From Shimia sp051201625 (lineage in GTDB: Bacteria; Pseudomonadota; Alphaproteobacteria; Rhodobacterales; Rhodobacteraceae), in the NCBI RefSeq assembly GCF_051201625.1, contig NZ_CP179203.1, positions 434,001 through 498,000 of the forward strand: a DNA stretch of 64,000 nucleotides, given 5' to 3'. Below, one piece after another: positions 18,101 through 26,202 of this stretch. Position 1 is the first letter of the stretch. Each line of letters starts with the position of its first letter. The translations under genes and the position numbers were made by a program. The notes under the pieces were generated by a model. That model did no database searches, was not told the DNA's origin, and worked only from the letters and a program-made list of their open reading frames with translations.

Positions 18101-18489
18101 TATTCTTTTCCCCACTCGGATTTATAGCGGTTTCCCTTGATCGGCCGGCCGCCATCTAACATCATCTTGCGGTAATCTTCGCGCCCCATGCCGGTCATGA
18201 TGCCGGCGAGGTTCTGAAAGTTGATGCCATCATTCGCGGCTAGCTTGGAGGTGTAATAGATATTCCCACCTAGCTCTAAAAGGCGATTCCACTCACGCTT
18301 GAGCACTGCCTCGCGTTGTTCGGGCGACATGGGGTAGGCGTTTAGATACGCCTCTTCGTCTTGGTGGAACTTGTCGCGATTGACCCGAAGCCTCAGGGAA
18401 ATGCAGAACTGATTTAGATGATAACCTTCCCGACTACGATCCGCGTCGAACACTAATGTGCCTGGGATGTCTTCGTATTCCTTTTCCAT
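18100..18489 (-). CDS. ligA: Protocatechuate 4,5-dioxygenase alpha subunit, copy 1
   Basis: Small helical subunit of 129 residues that caps the LigB active site. It starts MEKEYEDIPGTLVFD and contains NRLLELGGNIYYTSKLAANDG, the family's most recognisable block. GGGG precedes the ATG at 18489; the frame extends eight codons upstream but without a better start. It is the first structural gene after the LysR gene on the same strand, with a 110-base gap that may hold its promoter. It is longer than copy 2 (118 residues) because of its Lys/Gly-rich tail. Confidence 0.9.
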   Translation of the reverse strand: MEKEYEDIPGTLVFDADRSREGYHLNQFCISLRLRVNRDKFHQDEEAYLNAYPMSPEQREAVLKREWNRLLELGGNIYYTSKLAANDGINFQNLAGIMTGMGREDYRKMMLDGGRPIKGNRYKSEWGKE

Positions 18490-18599
18490 TTCGTCCCCTG
18501 TCAACCTGAACAAGACAAGTCATGTCATTGGCGACAAACTAGCGCTGATAGGGGCTGCGAGGCCAATGTAATTTGTTAGACAAGTATAAGGAAAGGCTA

Positions 18600-19838
18600 T
18601 TATTGTTGACCATTTTCCTTTTGCGCTACGTCCTTCAGCGCCTTAAGAAATGCTTGCTGCGAGGTCGTGGGATGCCATTTATTCCGCATCGTGAAACCGA
18701 TGCTGCGGGTCTGCCCCTCGAGTGGGACGGGAAGCTCATGCAGAAATCCCTCTGCAATCTCTTTTTTCACTTGCGCCTTGGAAATCACGGTTAGGAACCC
18801 GCCGACCAAAAGCAACTCTCGCAGCAAAACAAACGACGATGCCACCACGCGTACAGGCGTCGAGGCGCGCCTTTCAATGTCTAGCGTCTCAAACAGATAT
18901 TGCCCGGAAGGGGTAGAAATCGGCGGGGCGATCCACGGGTAGGCGAGCGTCTGTTCCAGCGCCACTGATGCTTGCTGCGCCAATGGGTGCGAAGCGGCGC
19001 AAACGATTACTAGGTCATCGTCGAAAAGAGCGGTTTCACTAACGTCACTTGCCGGTGCCGGATTACGCAGTGCGCCAATTAGGCAGTCGATATCGCCTTC
19101 GCGAAGACCGCGCAGAAGTTCGGCGTAGCGACCCTCGATAACCCGAACTTGCAACTGTTTCTCGCGTTGGAGCATGTTCGTAATTGCCTCTGGAATAATC
19201 TGAGACTGCGCGAGCGGTAGGCTGCCCAACACAAAGGTCCTGCGTCCCTTGCCAGTAGACAAGGCCAACTCTTCACGTGCCTGTCTCAATTCCGCACGCG
19301 CGAGTTTGGCGCTCTGGTTGAGCGCATGACCGGAAGCGGTCAGTTCAATCCTGCCGTAGGTGGCGCGAAACACTTCAAAGCTGCAAACCGCCTCGAGCGA
19401 TTTGGCCGTGCGATGCACCGTGGGTTGGGCTAGAGCCAGAGATTTGGCGGCGACCGTAAAGCCGCCATGCCGCCCAATGGCGATCAGGGCTCTAATCTGA
19501 GTCGCGGTGATATTGCGCAAGAGCTGATCGGTCAGCCTTTGGTCTTGGCCTGCGTGGCCAAGTGCGGTCCGTATGCCGCCACGCAGATAGGTGATCGCCC
19601 GTGCGGCCCGCGGTGCAAATATCTCGCCGTGTTCGGTGGCCGTAACGCTTTTGCCACCCCGCACCAAAAGCGCAGCGCCCATATCTTTCTCCAGATTGGA
19701 TATCCCTTGGCTCGCCGCAGGCTGCGTCAGGTTCATCCTATCTGCCGCCAGCGAAATCGACCCGCTCTGCAACGCAAGATTGAAGATCTGGATATGCCGC
19801 AAATTGGGCAGGTCACGGACGGTCGGCTTACTGCTCAA
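18600..19838 (-). CDS. LysR-family regulator with two N-terminal HTH domains
   Basis: At 412 residues this is about 100 longer than a normal LysR protein. Residues 13-72 form a LysR winged helix (SGSISLAADRMNLTQPAASQ). Residues 112-171 form a second one (HGGFTVAAKSLALAQPTVHR). A LysR effector-binding domain follows (about 195-400). It lies between the divergent halves of the protocatechuate/gallate cluster, so it most likely senses a pathway intermediate or aromatic substrate and controls both. An inverted repeat sits just upstream of its start (19854-19873). The effector is unknown. A frameshift-fused or duplicated gene is unlikely because the whole frame is continuous. Confidence 0.88.
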   Translation of the reverse strand: MSSKPTVRDLPNLRHIQIFNLALQSGSISLAADRMNLTQPAASQGISNLEKDMGAALLVRGGKSVTATEHGEIFAPRAARAITYLRGGIRTALGHAGQDQRLTDQLLRNITATQIRALIAIGRHGGFTVAAKSLALAQPTVHRTAKSLEAVCSFEVFRATYGRIELTASGHALNQSAKLARAELRQAREELALSTGKGRRTFVLGSLPLAQSQIIPEAITNMLQREKQLQVRVIEGRYAELLRGLREGDIDCLIGALRNPAPASDVSETALFDDDLVIVCAASHPLAQQASVALEQTLAYPWIAPPISTPSGQYLFETLDIERRASTPVRVVASSFVLLRELLLVGGFLTVISKAQVKKEIAEGFLHELPVPLEGQTRSIGFTMRNKWHPTTSQQAFLKALKDVAQKENGQQ

Positions 19839-19853
19839 AATATACCCCTAATA

Positions 19854-19873
19854 GCTTGAACTTATACTCAAGC
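19854..19873. promoter_or_regulatory. Inverted repeat, candidate LysR operator
   Basis: GCTTGA and TCAAGC form perfect arms around an eight-base AT-rich spacer. It sits 15 bases upstream of the lysR start and about 90 bases before galB on the other strand, which is where an autoregulatory site for a divergent LysR gene is expected. Confidence 0.45.
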
Positions 19874-19963
19874 CTTCATTCGAAATAGGCAAGGGCGATG
19901 TGACAGAGTTAGTCTTGCAGCAACAAAAACTATGAAAAAGCCGAAGCTCGGGATCATAAAATT

Positions 19964-20698
19964 ATGTCTGATAGAAAATCTGCCGTGGTCATTTCTGCGC
20001 ATGCCGCCGACTTCGTTTGGCGCTGCGGGGGGGCGATCGCTCTGCATCAGGAGCTTGGCTATAACGTCACTGTTGTTTGCCTGAGTTTCGGTGAGCGGGG
20101 CGAGAGCGCACGCCTGTGGAAAGAAGGAAAAACGCTGGCCGAGGTGAAAGCGCTCCGTCGCAATGAGGCCGAAAATGCGGCACGCGCACTTGATGTGCAT
20201 GACATCCAGTTCCTCGATATGGGCGACTATCCGCTGCGCTTCACCGAAGAGGCAGAAAACAAGGTCGTCAATATCATCCGCGAGGTGCAGCCTAACTTCA
20301 TGTTCTCTCACTCTAAGTGGGATCCATACAATACCGACCACATGAAAACGACGGATTTTGCCTTGACCTGCCGCATGATTGCGCAGGCCTGGGGTCATAA
20401 TCCAGAGCAAAAGGTTTTAGGCGCCCCACAGCTTTATCTGTTTGAACCGCATCAGACCGAACAGATGCAGTGGAAGCCGGATGTGTTTCTCGACATCACG
20501 CCGGTGTGGGAAAAAAAGCGCAAAGCCATGGAATGCAACGAAGGCCAGATCCACCTTTGGGATTTCTACACCCGCGTCGCACAACAGCGCGCGAACCACT
20601 TCAAGCGCAATTCCGGTGGCATGGCCGGCGGGCGTGATTGCAAATATGCTGAAGGGTTCCAGTCCGTCTTCCCACGCACCGTAGACGAGTTGAGCTGA
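19964..20698 (+). CDS. galB: 4-oxalomesaconate hydratase, PIG-L/LmbE family
   Basis: A 244-residue zinc hydrolase-fold protein that hydrates 4-oxalomesaconate (OMA) to 4-carboxy-4-hydroxy-2-oxoadipate (CHA). The LmbE metal motif is modified to SAHAADFVWRCGGAIAL; the deacetylases normally have AHPDD. This variant is characteristic of Pseudomonas GalB. SHSKWDPYNTDH supplies a second His cluster. It is the first plus-strand gene of the cluster and overlaps the aldolase gene by one base. No LigJ-type (amidohydrolase) hydratase is present, so GalB should fill that step. Confidence 0.9.
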   Translation: MSDRKSAVVISAHAADFVWRCGGAIALHQELGYNVTVVCLSFGERGESARLWKEGKTLAEVKALRRNEAENAARALDVHDIQFLDMGDYPLRFTEEAENKVVNIIREVQPNFMFSHSKWDPYNTDHMKTTDFALTCRMIAQAWGHNPEQKVLGAPQLYLFEPHQTEQMQWKPDVFLDITPVWEKKRKAMECNEGQIHLWDFYTRVAQQRANHFKRNSGGMAGGRDCKYAEGFQSVFPRTVDELS

Positions 20699-21390
20699 TG
20701 ACATATCAACCTGGACAAACTGGCGTCGTGGTCCAAAACATCGAACGGGCTGATCAAACCATAGTCGATGAACTTGGGGCCTGTGGGGTGGCCACGGTCC
20801 ACGAGGCGCAGGGCCGCAAGGGGCTGTTGAGTTCCTACATGCGACCGATCTATACCGGTGCGCGGGTGGCGGGATCCGCCGTCACCATTCTCGCCCCGCC
20901 GATGGACAATTGGATGATCCACGTGGCGATCGAGCAGTTGCAGGCGGGCGATATCTTGCTCCTTGGCACGATCAGCCGGTCTGATGCGGGCTATTTCGGA
21001 GACCTGCTTGCAACCTCCGCCATGGCGCGTGGTTGCCGGGGTCTGGTGATCGATGCCGGCGTGCGCGACATTCGCGACTTGACCGAGATGGGCTTCCCTG
21101 TCTGGTCAAAGGCTATTGGCGCTCAAGGCACCGTGAAAGAAACACTGGGCTCCGTGAACGTGCCGGTGGTTTGTGCGGGCGAGTTGGTCAATCCTGGCGA
21201 TATCATTGTGGCGGATGACGACGGCGTGGTCTGCGTACGTCGCGACGAGGCGCATGAAGTGCTTGCGAAAGCGCAAGCGCGCGAGGCTAATGAGGATGCC
21301 AAACGAGCTCGGTTTGAGGCTGGGGAGCTGGGTCTTGATATCTACGACATGCGCCCGCGCTTGGCAGAGAGGGGTTTGAAATACGTCTGA
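20698..21390 (+). CDS. ligK: 4-carboxy-4-hydroxy-2-oxoadipate (CHA) aldolase
   Basis: A 230-residue RraA-fold class II aldolase (LigK/GalC) that splits CHA into pyruvate and oxaloacetate. Metal- and substrate-site segments are visible: LLATSAMARGCRGLVIDAGVRD and ADDDGVVCV. The N-terminal segment VATVHEAQGRKGLL fits the family. The start overlaps the galB stop. It is the last step of the 4,5-cleavage route and delivers products into central metabolism. The enzyme is also known as galC in gallate pathways. Confidence 0.92.
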   Translation: MTYQPGQTGVVVQNIERADQTIVDELGACGVATVHEAQGRKGLLSSYMRPIYTGARVAGSAVTILAPPMDNWMIHVAIEQLQAGDILLLGTISRSDAGYFGDLLATSAMARGCRGLVIDAGVRDIRDLTEMGFPVWSKAIGAQGTVKETLGSVNVPVVCAGELVNPGDIIVADDDGVVCVRRDEAHEVLAKAQAREANEDAKRARFEAGELGLDIYDMRPRLAERGLKYV

Positions 21391-21480
21391 GGTTTTGGAT
21401 CGGCTACCACCGATCTGACAGGGCAGAGGGGCACCTCGCATCCTCAGGAGTAGTTTTGGCGAAAAGAAGGAGAGACGCCC

Positions 21481-22524
21481 ATGGTGGGTGTTCCATGCAT
21501 GTGGATGCGAGGTGGGACCTCTAAGGGTGGGTATTTCCTCGCGCAGGACCTGCCTACTGACCGCGACGCGTTCCTGTTGCGCGCAATGGGGTCGCCGGAT
21601 GAACGTCAGATTGACGGAATGGGTGGCGGCAATCCCCTAACATCGAAAGTGGCGGTGGTGAAGAAGTCCCAACGCGAAGGTGTTGATGTTGACTATCTGT
21701 TTTTGCAGGTTTTTGTGGATCGACCGTTTGTGACGGACGCCCAAAACTGCGGCAATATCCTTGCCAGTGTCGGGCCGTTTTCGATTGAGCGTGGACTGGT
21801 TGCCGCGCAAAACGATTGGACTAACGTTACGATCTACATGGAAAATACCGCGCAGCTCGCCGTTGCGCGGGTTGCGACGCCTCGCGGGCAGGTTACCTAT
21901 AAGGGCACAGCCGCCATCGATGGCGTACCGGGGCAGGCCGCGCCGATCCTGATCACATTCAAGGACACTGCCGGATCAAGTTGTGGGGCGCTTCTGCCGA
22001 CGGGCAATGTGGTTGATGTGGTTGAAGGTGTTGAGGTGACCATGATCGACAACGGCATGCCCTGCGTTGTGATGCGCGCAGCCGATTTGGGGATCCGGGG
22101 TGATGAGACACCCAATGAGTTAGAAACCAACGCCGGTTTGCGCGCGAAACTAGAAGCCATTCGTCTGGCCTGCGGGCCGCTAATGAACCTGAGCGATGTG
22201 TCGGATAAATCGGTGCCAAAGATGACCATGGTATCGCCCCCCCGAGCGGGCGGCGCAATTGCCACGCGAACTTTCATTCCGCACCGCTGCCACAAGAACA
22301 TTGGGGTGCTGGGCGCAGTTTCCGTGGCCACGGCCTGCCTAACGCAAGGCAGCACCGCCTTTGAACTCGCTAATCGTGGCGCAGGGGTCGAGCGCGCGTT
22401 GTCTGTCGAACACCCCGCAGGTGAGATGACGGTGGTGGTAACGCTGGACAATGACAACGCGGTGGTTTCCGCCGCTACCTTGCGCACCGCGCGCAAACTG
22501 ATGGATGGGGAGATATTTGGATGA
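21481..22524 (+). CDS. galD: 4-oxalomesaconate tautomerase, PrpF-like
   Basis: A 347-residue protein of the PrpF/diaminopimelate epimerase-like fold that converts the keto form of OMA to the enol. VPCMWMRGGTSKGGYF at the N-terminus and DAQNCGNILASVGPF carry the conserved Lys and Cys regions of the family. AAGGAGAG lies about eight bases before the ATG at 21481. A 90-base gap separates it from ligK. The stop overlaps the lactonase start (ATGA). GalD is typical of gallate degradation, which suggests this cluster handles gallate as well as protocatechuate. Confidence 0.92.
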   Translation: MVGVPCMWMRGGTSKGGYFLAQDLPTDRDAFLLRAMGSPDERQIDGMGGGNPLTSKVAVVKKSQREGVDVDYLFLQVFVDRPFVTDAQNCGNILASVGPFSIERGLVAAQNDWTNVTIYMENTAQLAVARVATPRGQVTYKGTAAIDGVPGQAAPILITFKDTAGSSCGALLPTGNVVDVVEGVEVTMIDNGMPCVVMRAADLGIRGDETPNELETNAGLRAKLEAIRLACGPLMNLSDVSDKSVPKMTMVSPPRAGGAIATRTFIPHRCHKNIGVLGAVSVATACLTQGSTAFELANRGAGVERALSVEHPAGEMTVVVTLDNDNAVVSAATLRTARKLMDGEIFG

Positions 22525-23408
22525 CCGATCTGCAGGTTATGGATCCCGATTGGCTGGAATTTCATCCTGGCCCGAAAAAGCCCGGTTTTACCCTGCCGAA
22601 GGGGGCTGTCGATGCGCATTGCCATGTCTTCGGGCCATATCCGGAGTTTCCCTTTGCGCCGGAGCGCAAATACACGCCGTGCAATGCGGGCAAGGACAGG
22701 CTTTTCGCCCTGCGCGATTATCTGGGCTTTGAACGCAATGTCATCGTGCAAGCCACCTGTCACGGGCGTGATAACAATGCGATGGTCGATGCATGTCGCT
22801 CGGGCGGCGACAAGGCCCGCGGTATTGCCAGCGTCGGGCCGAGCATCTCAGTAGACGAGTTGCGCGAGATGGACGAGGCCGGAGTTCGTGGTGTGCGGTT
22901 CAACTTCGTCAAGCGTTTGGTGGATACGACACCCAAAGAGGTGTTCCTGAGTATTGCCGAAAAGATCGAAAAACTGAATTGGCATATTGTTGTCTATTTC
23001 GAGGCGGCAGATCTGGAAGAGCTGATCCCGTTCCTGAAACAACTCCCGACCACGATCGTCGTTGATCATATGGGCCGACCCGATGTGACCAAAGGCGTGA
23101 ACCATCCCGACTTCCAGCGGTTTATCGACCTTATGGATGAGTTGCCAACATTGTGGTCCAAGGTCACTTGCCCAGAACGTTTGACCGTTTGGGGGCCGCC
23201 CTATAAAGATGTCATCCCGTTCTATCAGGCCATCGTCGACCGGTTCGAAGACCGGGTGCTTTGGGGCACTGACTGGCCACACCCAAACATGAAATCGCAT
23301 ATGCCCGACGACGGCACATTGGTCGATTACATCCCGAAGATTGCGCGAACCTCCACCCAGCAGCAAAAGCTGCTCGTTGATAACCCAATGCGCCTGTACT
23401 GGGCGTGA
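22521..23408 (+). CDS. ligI: 2-pyrone-4,6-dicarboxylate lactonase
   Basis: A 295-residue amidohydrolase-superfamily enzyme that hydrolyses PDC, the LigC product, to OMA. The N-terminal metal motif DAHCHVFGPYPEFPF, HMGRPDV in the middle and WGTDWPHPN near the end match LigI. It overlaps galD by four bases and is followed after 12 bases by the second ligA, with GGAGG before that start. Confidence 0.94.
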   Translation: MTDLQVMDPDWLEFHPGPKKPGFTLPKGAVDAHCHVFGPYPEFPFAPERKYTPCNAGKDRLFALRDYLGFERNVIVQATCHGRDNNAMVDACRSGGDKARGIASVGPSISVDELREMDEAGVRGVRFNFVKRLVDTTPKEVFLSIAEKIEKLNWHIVVYFEAADLEELIPFLKQLPTTIVVDHMGRPDVTKGVNHPDFQRFIDLMDELPTLWSKVTCPERLTVWGPPYKDVIPFYQAIVDRFEDRVLWGTDWPHPNMKSHMPDDGTLVDYIPKIARTSTQQQKLLVDNPMRLYWA

Positions 23409-23420
23409 TAGGAGGCAAAC

Positions 23421-23777
23421 ATGGGCGAACCTGATTTTGATCATCATACCCATATTCCGGGCACCACGATCTTTGACGGCAAGATGGCCATGAAAGGATA
23501 TGCCCTTAACAAGATGTGCTATTCCTTCAATTCCGCTGAGAAGCGAGAGGCATTCAAGGCTGATGAAGAGGCCGTCATGACCAAATATGGCCTGAACGAT
23601 CAGCAAATGGACGCAGTGCGTGCCCGCAACATTCTGGCAATGATCGAGGCGGGCGGAAACATCTATTACCTCGCCAAACTCGCTGGCATCTTTAAGCTTT
23701 CGGTGCAGGATTTGGGTGGAATGCAGACCGGAAAAACGACAGATGAATTCCAGAAATTCCTGAGTTCAATGGCTTGA
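23421..23777 (+). CDS. Extradiol dioxygenase alpha subunit, LigA copy 2
   Basis: A 118-residue LigA homologue beginning MGEPDFDHHTHIPGTT. The block AMIEAGGNIYYLAKLAGIFK aligns with the corresponding part of copy 1 (18100-18489), but the two are clearly divergent. It precedes its own beta subunit with 14 bases between them. It may serve protocatechuate, gallate or 3-O-methylgallate; position next to galD/ligI favours an OMA-yielding reaction. Confidence 0.88.
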   Translation: MGEPDFDHHTHIPGTTIFDGKMAMKGYALNKMCYSFNSAEKREAFKADEEAVMTKYGLNDQQMDAVRARNILAMIEAGGNIYYLAKLAGIFKLSVQDLGGMQTGKTTDEFQKFLSSMA

Positions 23778-23791
23778 GGGGAGGATATAGC

Positions 23792-24637
23792 ATGGCACGA
23801 ATTCTTGGTGGTATCGCAACGTCACATATCCCGGCTGTTGGTAATGAGATTCAAAAAGAGCTTTATGACGATCCATATTGGAAGCCGTTCTTTGACGGCT
23901 ATCCAAAGGTCCATGATTGGATAAAGGAGAACAAGCCCGATGTCGTGGTGAATATCTACAACGATCACGGGTTGGGTTTTTTCCTTGATCGCATGCCAAC
24001 CTTTGCAATCGGCGCGGCACATGAATATCGCAACGATGACGAAGGCTGGGGTTTGCCGTCGCTCAACCCTTTCCCGGGCGCGCCGGAGGTGAGCTGGCAC
24101 ATCATCGAAAGCATGGTTGCCGACGAGTTCGACATTACCTCATGTCAGGAATTGTCTGTTGATCATGGTTTCGTAGTGCCGATGCAGCTGCTCTGGCCGG
24201 GTGCACCAAACAATCCCGACATGCCGCGCGCAGTGCCGATCAGCGCCAACACTGTGCAACATCCCATCCCGACGCTAAAGCGGGCGCTGGATTTCGGCCG
24301 CGCGCTACGTGAGGCTCTCTTGAGCAACCCTGAAGACTTGAAAATCGTCGTTCTGGGGACTGGGGGGTTGAGCCACCAGCTGGACGGCGAACGCGCGGGC
24401 TTCATCAACAAGGAATTCGATCAGTATTGCCTAGAAAAGATCGTTCACAATCCAGACGAGCTGACCAAGATCAGCCGGATGGAGCTGGTGGAAAAAGCCG
24501 GCGCACAGGGGACGGAATTTTTGATGTGGATGATGATGCGTGGCGCATTGGGTGACAATGTGACGGAACTGACAAGGAACTATCACATTCCGATCTCCAA
24601 CATTGCCGCAGGCACGCTCTTGCTGGAATGTGCCTAG
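23792..24637 (+). CDS. Class III extradiol dioxygenase beta subunit, LigB copy 2
   Basis: A 281-residue catalytic subunit homologous to copy 1. The iron-binding pattern is kept: His12 in TSHIPAVG, His59 in IYNDHG and Glu in QGTEFLMW, and the catalytic His in GTGGLSHQL. I start at the ATG at 23792, preceded by GGGGAGGA at 23778-23785; the frame extends six codons upstream from a TTG but without a site. Between Fe ligands the sequence differs much from copy 1 (for example PTFAIGAAHEYRNDDEGWG), so a different substrate range is plausible. Confidence 0.9.
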   Translation: MARILGGIATSHIPAVGNEIQKELYDDPYWKPFFDGYPKVHDWIKENKPDVVVNIYNDHGLGFFLDRMPTFAIGAAHEYRNDDEGWGLPSLNPFPGAPEVSWHIIESMVADEFDITSCQELSVDHGFVVPMQLLWPGAPNNPDMPRAVPISANTVQHPIPTLKRALDFGRALREALLSNPEDLKIVVLGTGGLSHQLDGERAGFINKEFDQYCLEKIVHNPDELTKISRMELVEKAGAQGTEFLMWMMMRGALGDNVTELTRNYHIPISNIAAGTLLLECA

Positions 24638-24799
24638 TTCAAAAGGGTGAGGCCTTTGCGCTGAATAAGAGGCAGCTATTCTGACCTCGATAAGACTAAC
24701 TCACATTTTTTTGTGGCACAAAAAACATCCTGCTGCTCACTTTTAAATTTTTGAGGGAGCCCTTAGTCTAAACAAGAAACGAATTGCAGAGATTATATT

Positions 24800-25750
24800 G
24801 TGAAACAGATCACATCAGCTGCAGCCTTGGTAATGGCATTCGCTACGCAAGCAGTGGCTGATTGTGGCAACTTGTGTGACTTAAGATGGTGGAAAGCAGC
24901 GACCACCGCTGATGTGCAGGCAGAGTTAAAGTCTGCTGCAGACGTAAATGTGCGAGGTGTGTTAGGTTTTACGCCCATGCATGTAGTTGCAACATTTGGC
25001 ACCCCCGAGAATATCCAAGCATTGGTTGATGCCGGCGCGGACCTCATGGCAGAGAGTGAGGATGGCTGGACACCCTTGTACTACGCTGTACGCCGGGACA
25101 AACCCGCAAATGTCCAAGCCTTACTCGACGCTGGAGCGGACGTCGATATGGGTAATAAGCATGGTTGGACACCCTTGTACTACGCTGTACGCCAAGGCGT
25201 CCCAGTAAACGTCAAAGTGTTACTAGATGCTGGAGCAGACGTTGATGCGCGAACTGAGGATGGCTGGACACCATTGCATAATGCCGCGATTGGAGGCACC
25301 ACTTCAACGATCCAAGTTCTACTTGATGCTGGTGCAAAAGTCATGGCACGGGACCAAAATGGTTGGACACCGCTGCACTGGGCTGCACGAACCGACGCCC
25401 CCGCGAACCTCCAAATTCTGCTTGATGCTGGTGCAAAGGTCATGGCGCGGGATGAATATGGCTGGACACCATTACATTGGGCTGCTCGTACCAACACGCC
25501 TACAAACATCCAAATTCTGCTTGATGCTGGTGCAGACCTCATGGCGCGGAGTAAGAGTGGCACGACACCACTGCATATCGCTGCACGCAGCCTAGGCACC
25601 TCTGCAAATATTCAAGTCCTGCTGGATGCTGGTGCAGATGCAAAAGCAAAAGACGAAGACGGCGAAACACCGTGGGATGTAGCCCAAAAGAATGATGAGC
25701 TCAAAGGTACCAAGGCCTATTGGGCGCTGAACGACGCGCAGTATAATTAG
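24800..25750 (+). CDS. Exported ankyrin-repeat protein
   Basis: A 316-residue protein with a signal peptide (ITSAAALVMAFATQAVA, cleavage before DCGN). A Cys pair (CGNLC) and a short linker follow. Seven full 33-residue ankyrin repeats and one partial repeat then run from about residue 54 to 305, with consensus GWTPLHWAAR and NIQILLDAGAD. Neighbouring repeats are almost identical, as are their 99-base DNA units, which points to recent internal duplication. The start is a GTG at 24800. It stands alone; no enzyme gene is adjacent on the same strand. Binding partner unknown; periplasmic location is inferred. Confidence 0.9.
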   Translation: MKQITSAAALVMAFATQAVADCGNLCDLRWWKAATTADVQAELKSAADVNVRGVLGFTPMHVVATFGTPENIQALVDAGADLMAESEDGWTPLYYAVRRDKPANVQALLDAGADVDMGNKHGWTPLYYAVRQGVPVNVKVLLDAGADVDARTEDGWTPLHNAAIGGTTSTIQVLLDAGAKVMARDQNGWTPLHWAARTDAPANLQILLDAGAKVMARDEYGWTPLHWAARTNTPTNIQILLDAGADLMARSKSGTTPLHIAARSLGTSANIQVLLDAGADAKAKDEDGETPWDVAQKNDELKGTKAYWALNDAQYN

Positions 25751-26202
25751 GTTCCGTTGGAATTGGTAGAAACTCACTACTGGCGTTGGTAGAAATACAT
25801 GACTTGATGCGAGTGGAGCAATCTCTTGTGTCATACCCGAAGACAAAACGCATAGGTACCGTTTCTTTCTTGCTATGGCAAACGAGCTAAGAGTTGAAAA
25901 TCGATAGTTAACCGACTTCTGTTGATACAATCTATTTGAGAACTCAGGTCTTCCTTTGTGAAAGCAAGAGCGAACTATGTTGAGTTTAAGGGCGTATGAG
26001 GAGTTAATAGAAGTTTGAATCTCCTTAAGTGGCCGCCTACGATCAAATCAGCATGAAGCGCATCCTATTCCGGTGTTTCAATTTTAAACTCAACTGCAAC
26101 GTGGCTTTAGGTGAGTGTTGCGCCCTGTCTCTGGTAACAGCGACAGCCTCATTGCTCAAATTTAAATGAGTTCGAATTAGTCTGGTATTATCGCCGTCTA
26201 GC
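25751..26202. other. Gene-free region between ankyrin gene and AcoR-like gene
   Basis: About 450 AT-rich bases without a credible gene. A short direct repeat TTGGTAGAAA occurs twice between about 25762 and 25797. The last 60 bases hold the third partial copy of the dispersed repeat (26140-26185). No clear terminator was seen for either converging gene. Confidence 0.5.
26140..26185 (+). repeat. Dispersed repeat, partial copy 3
   Basis: GCGACAGCCTCATTG (26140-26154) matches the hairpin arm of copy 1 at 12 of 15 positions. After the same 13-base spacing, GAGTTCGAATTAGTCTG matches copy 1 with one change. The stem is not preserved here. The orientation is the same as copies 1 and 2. Confidence 0.45.

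Noticed and set aside
22848..23606. Minus-strand frame of 252 codons over ligI and ligA copy 2
   Set aside because: Both plus-strand genes are certain; this is a mirror frame.
24800..25750. CRISPR-like array in the repeated DNA
   Set aside because: The 99-base units are in-frame ankyrin codons without unique spacers.
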